Assembly: GCA_017412505.1 (NCBI GenBank)
Contig: JAFPXN010000133.1
Location: 1 to 32,959 of the forward strand
Direction of reading: 5' to 3'
Origin: Bacillota bacterium
Lineage (GTDB): Bacteria > Bacillota > Clostridia > Peptostreptococcales > Anaerovoracaceae
Length of the DNA: 32,959 nt
The notes under the pieces were generated by a model, which was not told the origin of the DNA, searched no databases, and saw nothing but the letters and a program-made list of their open reading frames with translations. Numbering within the stretch: the first letter of the stretch is position 1; every line of letters starts with the position of its first letter. Shown here one piece after another: positions 1-7,701 of this stretch. The position numbers and the translations under genes were made by a program.

Positions 1-218
1 CAGCCGGCGCGGATCTCCTTCCGCGTGGCGGAAAAGATCTGTTTATGGAACAATGGGATCAGCAGGGCGAAGGCGATCAGCGACCGGAGCGCCATCAGGT
101 TGAAGACGTCCATGCAGGCCAGGACGATCTTGGAAAAGAGCATGCTGGTGGCACGGGCCGAAATGACCGCCGCCAGCAGGATCTCGGATTGTCTGCGGGT
201 AAGCCTGGATGTGTGCAA
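1..218 (-). CDS. DMT-superfamily (EamA-like) permease, N-terminal part
   Basis: Partial gene running off the left edge; only the first 72 codons are visible. I read a TTG start at 218 because AAAGGAG lies about 6 nt before it and no ATG fits. The protein begins MHTSRLTRRQSEILLAAVIS, then ARATSMLFSKI, a hydrophobic stretch, and MALRSLIAFALLIPLF. That is the first helix, the S/M-rich turn and the R-[SF]-hydrophobic second helix seen at the start of EamA/DMT metabolite transporters. The family moves small metabolites across the cytoplasmic membrane; the substrate cannot be told. It is transcribed divergently from coaBC over a 130-bp gap. Family call is by pattern recognition of a short fragment. 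Confidence 0.62.
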   Translation of the reverse strand, partial: MHTSRLTRRQSEILLAAVISARATSMLFSKIVLACMDVFNLMALRSLIAFALLIPLFHKQIFSATRKEIRAG

Positions 219-259
219 AGAGATCTCCTTTCCGGTTTGAACGTACGGTAACTGACAAG

Positions 260-268
260 AGTATATCA
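260..268 (-). promoter_or_regulatory. Extended -10 promoter for the DMT permease
   Basis: On the minus strand the segment reads TGATATACT, an extended -10 (TGnTATACT) about 40 nt before the TTG start. No good -35 is visible. The inverted repeat at 279-297 lies just upstream. Confidence 0.4.
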
Positions 269-278
269 CCTCGAACGG

Positions 279-297
279 CACAATGGTCCGCATTGTG
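279..297. promoter_or_regulatory. Inverted repeat between divergent promoters, possible operator
   Basis: CACAATG (279-285) and CATTGTG (291-297) form a perfect 7-bp inverted repeat with a 5-bp spacer. It lies between the leftward -10 (260-265) and a possible rightward -10, TAGAAT (299-304), of coaBC. The size and position suit a dimeric repressor site controlling both directions. The regulator is not in the window. Confidence 0.4.
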
Positions 298-348
298 ATA
301 GAATAGTGTTCAAGAATAACCCTTTAGAACGCAAGGAGGCTTTGCTCC

Positions 349-1530
349 ATGGAATCGAAATGTATATTGGTCGGCGTGTCCGGCGGCATCGCGGCTTATA
401 AAGTCTGCGAACTGGTGTCCACTCTGAAGAAGGCGGGTCACGACGTGCACGTGCTGATGACCGCCGCCGCGGAAAAGTTCGTGGGACCGCTGACGTTCCA
501 GACCCTGTCCGGCAACCGGGTCGTCACCGACCTGTTTTCGCTGGATGAAAACCCGGAAGTGCACCACATCGCGCTGGCGAAAAAGGCCGACGTCTTCGTG
601 ATCGCCCCGGCGACCGCGAACGTCATCGCAAAAGCGGCCCATGGCATCGCGGACGACATGCTGACGTCCACGTTTCTGGCGGCGACCTGTGAAAAGCTGG
701 TCGTGCCCGCCATGAACACCCACATGCTGGAGAATCCTGCCACGCAGGAGAACATCGAAACGCTGCGGCGCCGCGGCATCCATATCCTCGACAGCGATTC
801 CGGCTACCTGGCCTGCGGCGACACCGGAAAAGGCCGCATGCCCGAGGCATCTGTTATTTACGACGCGGTCTGCAGCCTGATGGAAAGCGACCGTTGGCTC
901 GCCGGAAAAAAGATCGTCGTCACCGCGGGTCCCACCCGCGAATCCCTGGATCCGGTGCGCATTATCACGAACCATTCCAGCGGCAAGATGGGTTACGCAC
1001 TGGCGAGAGCCGCCCGGGACCTGGGCGCGGACGTCACCCTCGTGACCGGCCGCACGAACCTGGCTGCCCCGGTGAACGTGGAAGTCGTGGATGCGGAAAG
1101 CGCCGGCGATATGGCCGACGCAGTGCTGAGCCGCTTTCCGGACTGCGATGCGGCCATCTTCGCTGCCGCTGTGGCGGACTATAAACCGGCGGATTATTCG
1201 GATCAGAAGATCAAGAAGAAGGACGGCGACCTGGCGCTGCCCCTGGCCCGCACCGTGGATATCCTGAAGACCTGCGGCGAGCGCAAGCAGAAGGGACAGA
1301 AGCTGATCGGCTTCGCCATGGAAACGCAGGACCTTTTGAAAAACGCGCGGGTCAAACTCGAGAAGAAGAACGCGGACTTCATCGTGGCCAACACCCTAAC
1401 GGAAGCCGGCGCGGGCTTCGGCGTGGATACGAACCACGTCACGATCCTCTCCCCGGACGGCGAGCACGATCTGGGCCAGCTGTCCAAGGAGGAGACCGCG
1501 AGAAAGATCCTGGAATTCTGTTTGCGGTAG
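349..1530 (+). CDS. coaBC: CoaBC bifunctional phosphopantothenoylcysteine synthetase/decarboxylase
   Basis: Cytoplasmic enzyme for two consecutive steps of coenzyme A synthesis: joining cysteine to 4'-phosphopantothenate, then FMN-dependent decarboxylation to 4'-phosphopantetheine. It has 393 residues, about the usual length. The N-terminal CoaC domain (1 to about 180) shows GVSGGIAAYK, catalytic His73, the PAMNTHM motif (Asn123) and ACGDTGKGR with Cys156. The CoaB domain (about 187-393) shows VTAGPTRESLDPVR, NHSSGKMG, AAVADYKP, the KIKK lysines near 289 and IGFAMET. The ATG is preceded by AAGGAGG. It is the first gene of a rightward run with a DUF4230 protein and a phosphoesterase. Confidence 0.96.
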   Translation: MESKCILVGVSGGIAAYKVCELVSTLKKAGHDVHVLMTAAAEKFVGPLTFQTLSGNRVVTDLFSLDENPEVHHIALAKKADVFVIAPATANVIAKAAHGIADDMLTSTFLAATCEKLVVPAMNTHMLENPATQENIETLRRRGIHILDSDSGYLACGDTGKGRMPEASVIYDAVCSLMESDRWLAGKKIVVTAGPTRESLDPVRIITNHSSGKMGYALARAARDLGADVTLVTGRTNLAAPVNVEVVDAESAGDMADAVLSRFPDCDAAIFAAAVADYKPADYSDQKIKKKDGDLALPLARTVDILKTCGERKQKGQKLIGFAMETQDLLKNARVKLEKKNADFIVANTLTEAGAGFGVDTNHVTILSPDGEHDLGQLSKEETARKILEFCLR

Positions 1531-1542
1531 AGGAGGCAGCGT

Positions 1543-2232
1543 ATGGGAAGAGACAGCGCTTTCAAGCCAATCCTGATCGGAGCGCTCATCGCGCTGGCGG
1601 TGTTCGGCGCCGTGACCCTGGTCACGAACCACCGGGTCGCGAAGGCGCATGAAGAGGGTTATCAGCAGGCGCTGCAGGACGTGGGCGCCGTGCCGGTGCC
1701 CGTGGAGCTGGATGGCGACGCGGTCGTGGAGGCGGGCATGCTGATGGACGCCGTACAGTCCGCCAAGGACCTGATCGCCTACAAATATCACTACGAATCC
1801 GTCGGCAACTATCTGAAAGAGCGGAAAATCTTCGGAACGGACCTCGCCGTGCCCTTTACGCAGGACCGCTCCATTTTCGCGTACCGCGGCACGATCAGCG
1901 CCGGCGTGGACCTGAAGGATCTGTCGGTGTCCATCGACCATTCGAAGCAGGTCATCTCGGTGTTCCTGCCCCAGCCGGCCGTGCTGGCGCACGAGTTCGA
2001 GATCGACAGCTTCCGCATTTACGACCTGAAGGATTCGGTCTTTACGAAGACGAGCCTGGCGGACTACGCCGGGATGGAAGGCGCGTTGAAGGAATTGCAG
2101 GAGAGCCGCCTTGCGGAGGACGAATCGTTCTGGTCCGACGTCCGCAGCAACACCGAACTGGTGCTGCGGGACCTGTTCAACATGACCGGCAAGATCGAGG
2201 GCTACAGCATAGAGTTCGTGTGGAGAACGTAG
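1543..2232 (+). CDS. DUF4230 domain protein, membrane-anchored
   Basis: A 229-residue protein with an N-terminal membrane helix (residues about 9-27, FKPILIGALIALAVFGAV) followed by an extracytoplasmic region. The pattern YKYHYESVGNYL, then a strand run with FTQDRSIFAYRGTISAGVDLKDL and a later hydrophobic strand ending in LPQPAVLAHEFEID, matches the DUF4230 family, whose function is unknown. The start has GAGGAGG at good spacing, 12 nt after the coaBC stop, so it is probably cotranscribed. No catalytic motif is evident. Confidence 0.8.
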   Translation: MGRDSAFKPILIGALIALAVFGAVTLVTNHRVAKAHEEGYQQALQDVGAVPVPVELDGDAVVEAGMLMDAVQSAKDLIAYKYHYESVGNYLKERKIFGTDLAVPFTQDRSIFAYRGTISAGVDLKDLSVSIDHSKQVISVFLPQPAVLAHEFEIDSFRIYDLKDSVFTKTSLADYAGMEGALKELQESRLAEDESFWSDVRSNTELVLRDLFNMTGKIEGYSIEFVWRT

Positions 2233-2262
2233 GAGACGGAACAGACCGGACAGGATCCTATC

Positions 2263-3441
2263 ATGCAGCTGCTCAAGAAATTCAACGAGGCGGACCGCAC
2301 GGACCGCTACAACAATAAAAAAAGCCATTGGCCGAAAGGCTCGATCACGGTCTTCTCCATCGCCTGCTGCGTCTACGGCGGCGTGCGGATCGGCTACGCG
2401 ATCGAGCAGATCTTCGGCGTCAATCCGGGCCCGTCGATCTGCGCCATCGCCATCCTGCTGGCGCTGTTCCAGCGCTTTTCCACGGACGCGCAACTGGATT
2501 CCGTGGTCTACCGCACCGGCGTGCGCATCTCCGGCATCGGCGTGGGACTTTTAATGTACGGCACGCCCATGATCGTGCTGAGCGACATCGTGTACGCGGC
2601 GCTGCACAGGCACGTGCTGGCGCTCCATTTCCGCGCCTGGATGATCCTGATCGGCACGCTGCTGGCCATCGGCATCGTCGCGGGCGGCGTGCTGCACGCG
2701 GCGCATCCGCAGGTCGTGCGCTATGAGGTGGATCTGCGGAGGAACAAGGCCGGCGAAGCGAAGACCTACCGCATCGTGCAGCTTTCCGATCTGCACGTCG
2801 GAGCGGTCGTGGGCGAGCGCCTGACCCGCCGCATCTGCCGGGAAACGGAGGCGCTGCACCCGGACCTGATCGTGTTCACCGGCGACCAGTTCAACCACGG
2901 CTACGTGGACGAGTGCCGCGACGAACACGAGGTGGCGGCGATCCTGAGCACGCTTTCCGCGAAAGACGGTAAGTGGGCAGTGCTGGGCAACCACGACCCC
3001 GAACCGGGCGACCCGGCGCTGGCTGCATTTTACCGGGAAGCCGGCATTTCGCCGCTCGATAACAGCTGTATCGTTCTGGACGGCTTCAACCTCGTCGGAC
3101 GCACCGGCGTCGTCTCGGATGGAGAAAGACGCGTGCCGCTGCAGCAGCTGCTCGCCCTCACGGACCCGGCCAAGCCGGTCGTCGTCCTGGACCACGACCC
3201 CATGGGCATCCCGCAGGCCGAAGACTGCGGCGCGGAGCTGATCCTGGCGGGTCACAGCCACCAGGGCCAATTCTTCCCGTACAATTTCTTCGTGGGACGC
3301 GCCTTCCCCAAAGGGTATTTCCACGGTCTTGCGAAAACGAAAAACACGGTCTCCATCGTATCCGCCGGCGCGGGCGTCTTCCAGGTGCCCCTGCGCGTCG
3401 GGACCGATAGCGAGATCGTGTGTGTGGATCTGACGATATAA
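2263..3441 (+). CDS. Membrane-anchored calcineurin-like metallophosphoesterase
   Basis: A 392-residue protein. The first 150 residues hold about four hydrophobic helices (about 28-46, 57-70, 88-110 and 126-146). The rest is a binuclear-metal phosphoesterase domain: SDLHVG (Asp176, His178), TGDQFN (Asp208), LGNHDP (Asn243, His244), VVLDHDP (His311) and GHSHQGQ (His331, His333), so all five motifs are present. Members of the YkuE/YaeI-like group cleave phosphomonoesters or pyrophosphates of lipids or cell-wall precursors; the substrate here is unknown. The ATG has only a weak ribosome site (AGGATC), so translation may be coupled to the gene 30 nt upstream. Confidence 0.88.
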   Translation: MQLLKKFNEADRTDRYNNKKSHWPKGSITVFSIACCVYGGVRIGYAIEQIFGVNPGPSICAIAILLALFQRFSTDAQLDSVVYRTGVRISGIGVGLLMYGTPMIVLSDIVYAALHRHVLALHFRAWMILIGTLLAIGIVAGGVLHAAHPQVVRYEVDLRRNKAGEAKTYRIVQLSDLHVGAVVGERLTRRICRETEALHPDLIVFTGDQFNHGYVDECRDEHEVAAILSTLSAKDGKWAVLGNHDPEPGDPALAAFYREAGISPLDNSCIVLDGFNLVGRTGVVSDGERRVPLQQLLALTDPAKPVVVLDHDPMGIPQAEDCGAELILAGHSHQGQFFPYNFFVGRAFPKGYFHGLAKTKNTVSIVSAGAGVFQVPLRVGTDSEIVCVDLTI

Positions 3442-3453
3442 CTGCAAAAAGTA

Positions 3454-3510
3454 CACACGGGGACAGGTACAAAGTGTCATTTTATGACACATTGTACCTG
3501 TCCCCGTGTG
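3454..3510. repeat. REP-like hairpin, first copy; probable bidirectional terminator
   Basis: Arms 3454-3480 and 3484-3510 pair at 26 of 27 positions (one A-A mismatch) around a TTT loop. The core is CACACGGGGACAGGTACAA. It fills the gap between two convergent genes (stops at 3441 and 3522). A short T-rich run follows the stem in each direction (TGTTTTGATT rightward, ACTTTTTGC leftward). The same core recurs at 25700-25770. Confidence 0.85.
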
Positions 3511-3521
3511 CTGTTTTGATT

Positions 3522-4469
3522 CTATTCGCTTACGATGTTGTGTTTCTCGCCCCTCGCGTAGGCGGCGATGTTGTCCGCCAGCACCTGCACCAGCCTCTGG
3601 CGGGTCTCCAGACCCTTCCAGCCCATGTGCGGCGTCAGGATGACGTTTGGCATGCCGTACAGCGGATTGTCCGCCGCGGGCGGCTCGGTCTCCTGCACGT
3701 CCAGCCCCGCGCCGGCCAGGCGGCCTTCCTGCAGGGCTCTGATGAGCGCCGGCTCGTCCACGAGGGCGCCTCTGGACGCATTGATCAGGCAGGCGGTGGG
3801 CTTCATCCGCTTCAGCGTCTCTTCGTTGATCATGTGCTTCGTCGCCGGGGTGAGCGGGCAGTGGAGGGTCACGTAATCGCTTTCGCGGAGCAGCTCCTCC
3901 AGGGAGACGTTCTTCGTGCCGGCTCCGAAATCCTTCGGTGTGCGGGTGTAGACGAGGACGTTCATGCCCAGGGCTTTGGCGATCTCGATCACTTTGCCGC
4001 CGATGTTGCCTGCGCCGACGACGCCCAGTGTCTTGCCGTTCACTTCCGTGTGGCTGACCCCGAGATATTTCGTGAAGTTGGAGCGGTCACCTTTTTCCAG
4101 CGCGCGGATCTGCTTCCCCATCTCCGAAGAGAGGTTCAGCAGCATCATGACCGCGGTCTGCGCCACCCGGTCCGTGGAGTAGGCTGGCACGTTCGCGACT
4201 TTGATGCCTTTCTCCCTGCAGGCGGCCAGGTCGATGTTGTTGTAGCCCGTGCCGGCCTCGCAGATCAGTTTGACGCAGTCCGGCAGCGCCCGGATGGCAT
4301 CCGCGTTCATGGGCAGTTCCTTCGAAACGAGGACCTCTGCGCCTTCCGCTCTTTCCGCATATTGCTCCGGCGTACTGGCGTCGTAGCAGACGACTTCGTC
4401 GCCCAGGGAATCGTAGCCCGCCAGGCCGTCATAGTTCACTTTCGCACCGTTTAGAACGACGACTTTCAT
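3522..4469 (-). CDS. D-isomer-specific 2-hydroxyacid dehydrogenase, NAD-dependent
   Basis: A 315-residue cytoplasmic oxidoreductase that interconverts a 2-keto acid and a D-2-hydroxyacid. The NAD-binding Rossmann motif is GVVGAGNIGGKV (Gly152-Ala-Gly-Asn-Ile-Gly157). The catalytic triad is in place: Arg233 in INASRGALVDE, Glu262 in LDVQETEPP and His281 in LTPHMGW. EAGTGYNNID and NVPAYSTDRVAQ are typical of the hydroxypyruvate/D-lactate dehydrogenase subgroup. Substrate is uncertain; hydroxypyruvate, 2-hydroxyisocaproate and D-lactate all fit. The start lies 5 nt after the ispE stop, and its ribosome site AAAAGGAG lies in the last codons of ispE, so the two are translationally linked. Confidence 0.93.
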   Translation of the reverse strand: MKVVVLNGAKVNYDGLAGYDSLGDEVVCYDASTPEQYAERAEGAEVLVSKELPMNADAIRALPDCVKLICEAGTGYNNIDLAACREKGIKVANVPAYSTDRVAQTAVMMLLNLSSEMGKQIRALEKGDRSNFTKYLGVSHTEVNGKTLGVVGAGNIGGKVIEIAKALGMNVLVYTRTPKDFGAGTKNVSLEELLRESDYVTLHCPLTPATKHMINEETLKRMKPTACLINASRGALVDEPALIRALQEGRLAGAGLDVQETEPPAADNPLYGMPNVILTPHMGWKGLETRQRLVQVLADNIAAYARGEKHNIVSE

Positions 4470-4474
4470 GTTTC

Positions 4475-5344
4475 TTATTTCTCCTTTTTAAACACCGTAA
4501 ATACCGTGGGCCCGCTGCCCGACTGCAGCGTAGCCAACCCGCCTTCCGTCTGCGCCATGCGCTCGATCTCCCTGCCGATCTTCGGAAACAGCCGTACGGC
4601 GGGCGCCTGCAGGTGGTTGCCCAGATACGCGCACTTTTCTTCGACGGTCCGCGCGGCCAGATAGCCCGCCACGTCGCAGGGCTTCGCGTAATCCTCCGGC
4701 TTCAGCGCGCCGTACACCTTCGCCGTCGAAACTTCGATCTTCGGCGTAAACGTTTCGATGCGGGCGTCGAGCGGGTCGATATACGTCAGTTTTTCACCGC
4801 GGCCTTCCGCGACCGCCGCTTCGTGACCCATCGCAGCTGCCAGACAGAACGGCACGTCCGAACCAATGGCCAGCGCGACGTCGAACAGCTTCGCGCGCAC
4901 GTCCGGATCCATGCCTTCGTTCGTTTCGCTTTCTGCCAGGCCCCAGAGTCTGGCCAGGCCCCAGATCACCGCGGCGGCATCCGTCGATCCGCCGGCCAGC
5001 CCGGCCGCCAGCGGGATGTTCTTGACGACCGCGATCTCGCAGGTCTCTCTCTGCCCCGGATGGAACGCGTCGTGCATGCGCAGCGCGGCCTGGTAAGCCA
5101 GATTTTTTGGACCGGAGGGCAGTTTTTTATGACCCGGGTCCAGCGTCAGATCCATGCCGCCGCCGAACGCGCAGCCGCGCACCGCGGCCAGCCCGGCTTG
5201 TCTTTCCCAGGAGATCTTCACGTCGTCCGCCAGGTCGATGGCCTGCATCACCATCTGCACTTCGTGGTATCCGTCGTCCCGTTTGCCGAGCACGTTCAGA
5301 ATGAGATTAACTTTTGCTTTTGCCTTCAATTCGATGGTATTCAT
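4475..5344 (-). CDS. ispE: 4-diphosphocytidyl-2-C-methyl-D-erythritol kinase
   Basis: GHMP-family kinase of the MEP pathway. It phosphorylates the 2-hydroxyl of CDP-methylerythritol on the way to isopentenyl diphosphate. Protein of 289 residues. The N-terminus MNTIELKAKAKVNLILNVLG carries the catalytic Lys11; the ATP loop is PLAAGLAGGSTDAAA (111-125); the catalytic Asp163 lies in GSDVPFC; a C-terminal SGSGPTVF glycine motif is present. The reading frame stays open far upstream of 5344, but that extension lies antisense to hslO and has no family match, so I place the start at 5344. That ATG has no ribosome site and sits 6 nt after a TGCTATAAT box, which points to a leaderless mRNA. Confidence 0.94.
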   Translation of the reverse strand: MNTIELKAKAKVNLILNVLGKRDDGYHEVQMVMQAIDLADDVKISWERQAGLAAVRGCAFGGGMDLTLDPGHKKLPSGPKNLAYQAALRMHDAFHPGQRETCEIAVVKNIPLAAGLAGGSTDAAAVIWGLARLWGLAESETNEGMDPDVRAKLFDVALAIGSDVPFCLAAAMGHEAAVAEGRGEKLTYIDPLDARIETFTPKIEVSTAKVYGALKPEDYAKPCDVAGYLAARTVEEKCAYLGNHLQAPAVRLFPKIGREIERMAQTEGGLATLQSGSGPTVFTVFKKEK

Positions 5345-5350
5345 ATGGGT

Positions 5351-5359
5351 ATTATAGCA
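5351..5359 (-). promoter_or_regulatory. Extended -10 promoter of ispE, leaderless geometry
   Basis: On the minus strand: TGCTATAAT, then ACCCAT, then the ispE ATG at 5344. Transcription normally starts 6-7 nt after the -10 box, which falls on or next to the A of ATG. There is no -35 match and no ribosome site, consistent with extended -10 recognition and leaderless translation. Confidence 0.6.
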
Positions 5360-5366
5360 TGAAATA

Positions 5367-5375
5367 TGATAAAAT
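5367..5375 (+). promoter_or_regulatory. Extended -10 promoter of hslO
   Basis: TGATAAAAT is a TGn-extended -10 on the plus strand, 24 nt before the hslO ATG. AAAGGA between them serves as the ribosome site. It is back to back with the ispE promoter in a 54-bp intergenic gap. Confidence 0.4.
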
Positions 5376-5398
5376 AATGTGTTAAGAAAGGACGAGAA

Positions 5399-6295
5399 AT
5401 GAACACACTGATCGCAGTCGACAACAGCGGTTCCTACCGCGTTTATCTTACTATAACCACAGACCTTTGCGAGCAGGCCATGCAGATCCATGACTGCGTG
5501 CCTACCGCGGCAGCGGCCCTCGGCCGCACGCTCACCTGCGCCGGCATGATGGGCCTGATGCTCAAATCCATGAGCGACAAACTGACCGTGCAGATCAAAG
5601 GCGACGGTCCGGCCGAGCAGATCCTGGCGACCGCGGACGCCTTGGGCAGGGTCAAGGGCTATATCGTCAACCCCGGGGCGCAGCTCCCCGCAAAGCCGGA
5701 CGGCCATCTGGACGTGGGCGGCATCATCGGGAACGGCAGCCTGACCGTCATCAAAGACCTGGGCCTGAAGGAGCCCTACGTGGGCACCATCCCCCTCGTC
5801 ACCGGCGAGATCGCCCGGGACTTCACCCAGTATTTCGCCGTGTCCGAGCAGCAGCCCGGCAGCGTGGCGCTGGGCGTGCGGTTCACCCCGGACGGCGCGC
5901 ACGTGGCCTATGCGGGCGGCATGATCGTACAGGTGCTGCCCGGCGCGAGCGACGAGTGCCTGGACGCGCTGGAAGAACTGCTGTATACCATGGACGACCT
6001 GACGCTTCTGATCGGCGACGCAGGCGCCGACCTGTACAAACTGATGGACATCATCTTCGGCAGGCTGCCCGGGGATTTCCGCCCGAGGGTGCTCGAAGAG
6101 CGCAGCATCTCCTGGCTGTGCGACTGCAGCAGGGAGCGCATGGAAAAGGCGCTGATCTCTATCGGAAGGAAAGATCTGTCCGAGATCATCGAGGAAGACC
6201 GCGGCGCGGAACTGACCTGTCAGTTCTGCCGCAGGAAATATACGTTTACAGAAGACGAGTTGATCCAGCTCCTGCAGGAGGCCTCCCATGAATAA
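5399..6295 (+). CDS. hslO: Hsp33 redox-regulated chaperone
   Basis: Cytoplasmic holdase that is activated when oxidation releases zinc from four cysteines and the linker unfolds. Protein of 298 residues, the normal length. The substrate-binding core covers about 1-235, with DNSGSYRVYLTITTDL and VKGYIVNPGAQLP. The C-terminal redox switch has Cys241-Asp-Cys243 (LCDCSRE) and Cys274-x-x-Cys277 (LTCQFCRRKY), the expected CxC plus CxxC pattern. The start has AAAGGA nearby. It overlaps ddl by 8 nt and heads an operon of cell-envelope and quality-control genes. Confidence 0.96.
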   Translation: MNTLIAVDNSGSYRVYLTITTDLCEQAMQIHDCVPTAAAALGRTLTCAGMMGLMLKSMSDKLTVQIKGDGPAEQILATADALGRVKGYIVNPGAQLPAKPDGHLDVGGIIGNGSLTVIKDLGLKEPYVGTIPLVTGEIARDFTQYFAVSEQQPGSVALGVRFTPDGAHVAYAGGMIVQVLPGASDECLDALEELLYTMDDLTLLIGDAGADLYKLMDIIFGRLPGDFRPRVLEERSISWLCDCSRERMEKALISIGRKDLSEIIEEDRGAELTCQFCRRKYTFTEDELIQLLQEASHE

Positions 6296-7268
6296 GATCC
6301 GACTGGGCGTCATCTACGGCGGCAAGTCCGGCGAGCACGAAGTTTCCATCATGTCCGCCGATTCCGTCATCAACGCCATCGACACCGAAAAGTACGACAT
6401 CACGCGCATCTTTATCAGCAAGGAAGGCTGGTGGACCATCGCGGGTCAACCGCTCAATCCCTGGGACCTGCGCAGCTACATCGATTTCGCCCTGCCCATC
6501 CTGCACGGGCCAAACGGCGAGGACGGCACGGTGCAGGGCCTGCTGAAGCTGGCGGGCATGCCCTACGGCGGCTGCGACGTGCTGGGCTGTTCCGTGACCA
6601 TGGACAAGATCGTGGCGAAAAAGGTCTTCGCATCGGAAGGGTTGCGGCAGGCGCCCTACATCGCGTTCACGGACGCGGATCCGGTGGAAGACGTCATCGA
6701 AAAAGCCTGCCGCGAACTGCGGTTCCCCATGTTCGTCAAACCCTCCAACATGGGTTCCTCCGTGGGCATCACGAAGGCGCATGACAGAGACGAACTGAAA
6801 GACGCGATCGCGCTGGCCGCGAAATACGACAGCCGCCTGCTGATCGAACAGGGCATCGACGCCCGGGAGATCGAGAGCGCGGTGATGGGCAACAACGTGC
6901 TCGTCTGCGGCGAGGTGGGCGAGATCGTGCCCGGCGCGGAATTTTACGACTACAACGACAAGTACTTCGACGGGAACAGCCAGCTGCTCATCCCGGCGCC
7001 CATCACGGAGGCGCAGAAAAAAGAGGTGCTGAATATGGCGAAGCGGGCGTACAAAGCCTGCGGCTGCAGCGGATTCTCCCGGGTCGACTTCCTGATGGAC
7101 AAGGCGACCGGAGAGATCTACATCAACGAGATCAACGCGATCCCCGGATTCACGAAGATCAGCATGTTCCCCCGCCTGATGATGGCGGCGGGCATGAAGT
7201 ATCCGGAGATCATCGACAGGATCGTGGAGTTGGGATATGAAAGACATCATGCTGAAGATCACCGGTAA
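6288..7268 (+). CDS. ddl: D-alanine--D-alanine ligase
   Basis: ATP-grasp enzyme that makes the D-Ala-D-Ala dipeptide for peptidoglycan. Protein of 326 residues, slightly shorter than common Ddl because the segment between about residues 50 and 65 is compact. Motifs: GGKSGEHEVS (Glu16), ILHGPNGEDGTVQG, MDKIVAKKVF, FVKPSNMGSSVGITKA (Ser157), EFYDYNDKYFDG and the metal/ATP motif INEINAIPGF (Asn280, Glu281). Tyrosine in DYNDKY is expected for a D-Ala rather than a D-lactate ligase. GCAGGAGG precedes the ATG. The gene overlaps hslO upstream and the DUF1934 gene downstream by 32 nt. Confidence 0.95.
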   Translation: MNKIRLGVIYGGKSGEHEVSIMSADSVINAIDTEKYDITRIFISKEGWWTIAGQPLNPWDLRSYIDFALPILHGPNGEDGTVQGLLKLAGMPYGGCDVLGCSVTMDKIVAKKVFASEGLRQAPYIAFTDADPVEDVIEKACRELRFPMFVKPSNMGSSVGITKAHDRDELKDAIALAAKYDSRLLIEQGIDAREIESAVMGNNVLVCGEVGEIVPGAEFYDYNDKYFDGNSQLLIPAPITEAQKKEVLNMAKRAYKACGCSGFSRVDFLMDKATGEIYINEINAIPGFTKISMFPRLMMAAGMKYPEIIDRIVELGYERHHAEDHR

Positions 7269-7701
7269 AACGGTAAGACAGGACGAAGGAAACGAAAAAC
7301 ATGAGGACATCATGGAGTTCGTGACCGCCGGCCAGCTGTATCACAGGGGGTCGACGACGTTCATCAAATATCCGGAGAGCGAACTCTCCGGGCTGGAAGG
7401 CTGCACGACGTCGCTCATCATCACGAAGGACAAGGTGAAGATGAAGCGCAGCGGCCGGCCTTTGGCTGCGGATACGGAGATGGAGTTCAAGAAGGGCGAG
7501 CGCTTTTACGGCATGTACGAGACGCCTTACGGTCCCGTGGGCATGGAATTGCTGACGAACGACGTCACCGGCCTGGAAGACGCGGGCGAGGGCAGACAGA
7601 AGCTGTCCATCGACTATCACATCAGCCTGCACGGCCTGATGGAGTCGAGAAATAAACTGGAATTGGAGATCACACATCAAAACGAAGGGGTAATGCAATG
7701 A
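7237..7701 (+). CDS. DUF1934 (YwiB-like) protein
   Basis: A 154-residue protein with alternating hydrophobic strands typical of a small beta-barrel: LKITGKTVRQDEG, EFVTAGQLYHRGSTTFIKYPESELSGLEG, TTSLIITKDKVKMKRSG, FYGMYETPYGPVGMELLTNDV, LSIDYHISLHG and LELEITHQ. This order matches the DUF1934/YwiB family, lipocalin-like and of unknown function. It starts inside the end of ddl with a TGGAG ribosome site, and its stop overlaps the next start (ATGA), so translation is coupled on both sides. Confidence 0.85.
   Translation: MKDIMLKITGKTVRQDEGNEKHEDIMEFVTAGQLYHRGSTTFIKYPESELSGLEGCTTSLIITKDKVKMKRSGRPLAADTEMEFKKGERFYGMYETPYGPVGMELLTNDVTGLEDAGEGRQKLSIDYHISLHGLMESRNKLELEITHQNEGVMQ

Noticed and set aside
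5345..6313. Extension of ispE upstream to 6313 as a 612-residue protein
   Set aside because: The extra 323 residues lie antisense to hslO, have low-complexity shadow character and no family match, and ispE normally begins at the MNTIELKAKAKVNL start.
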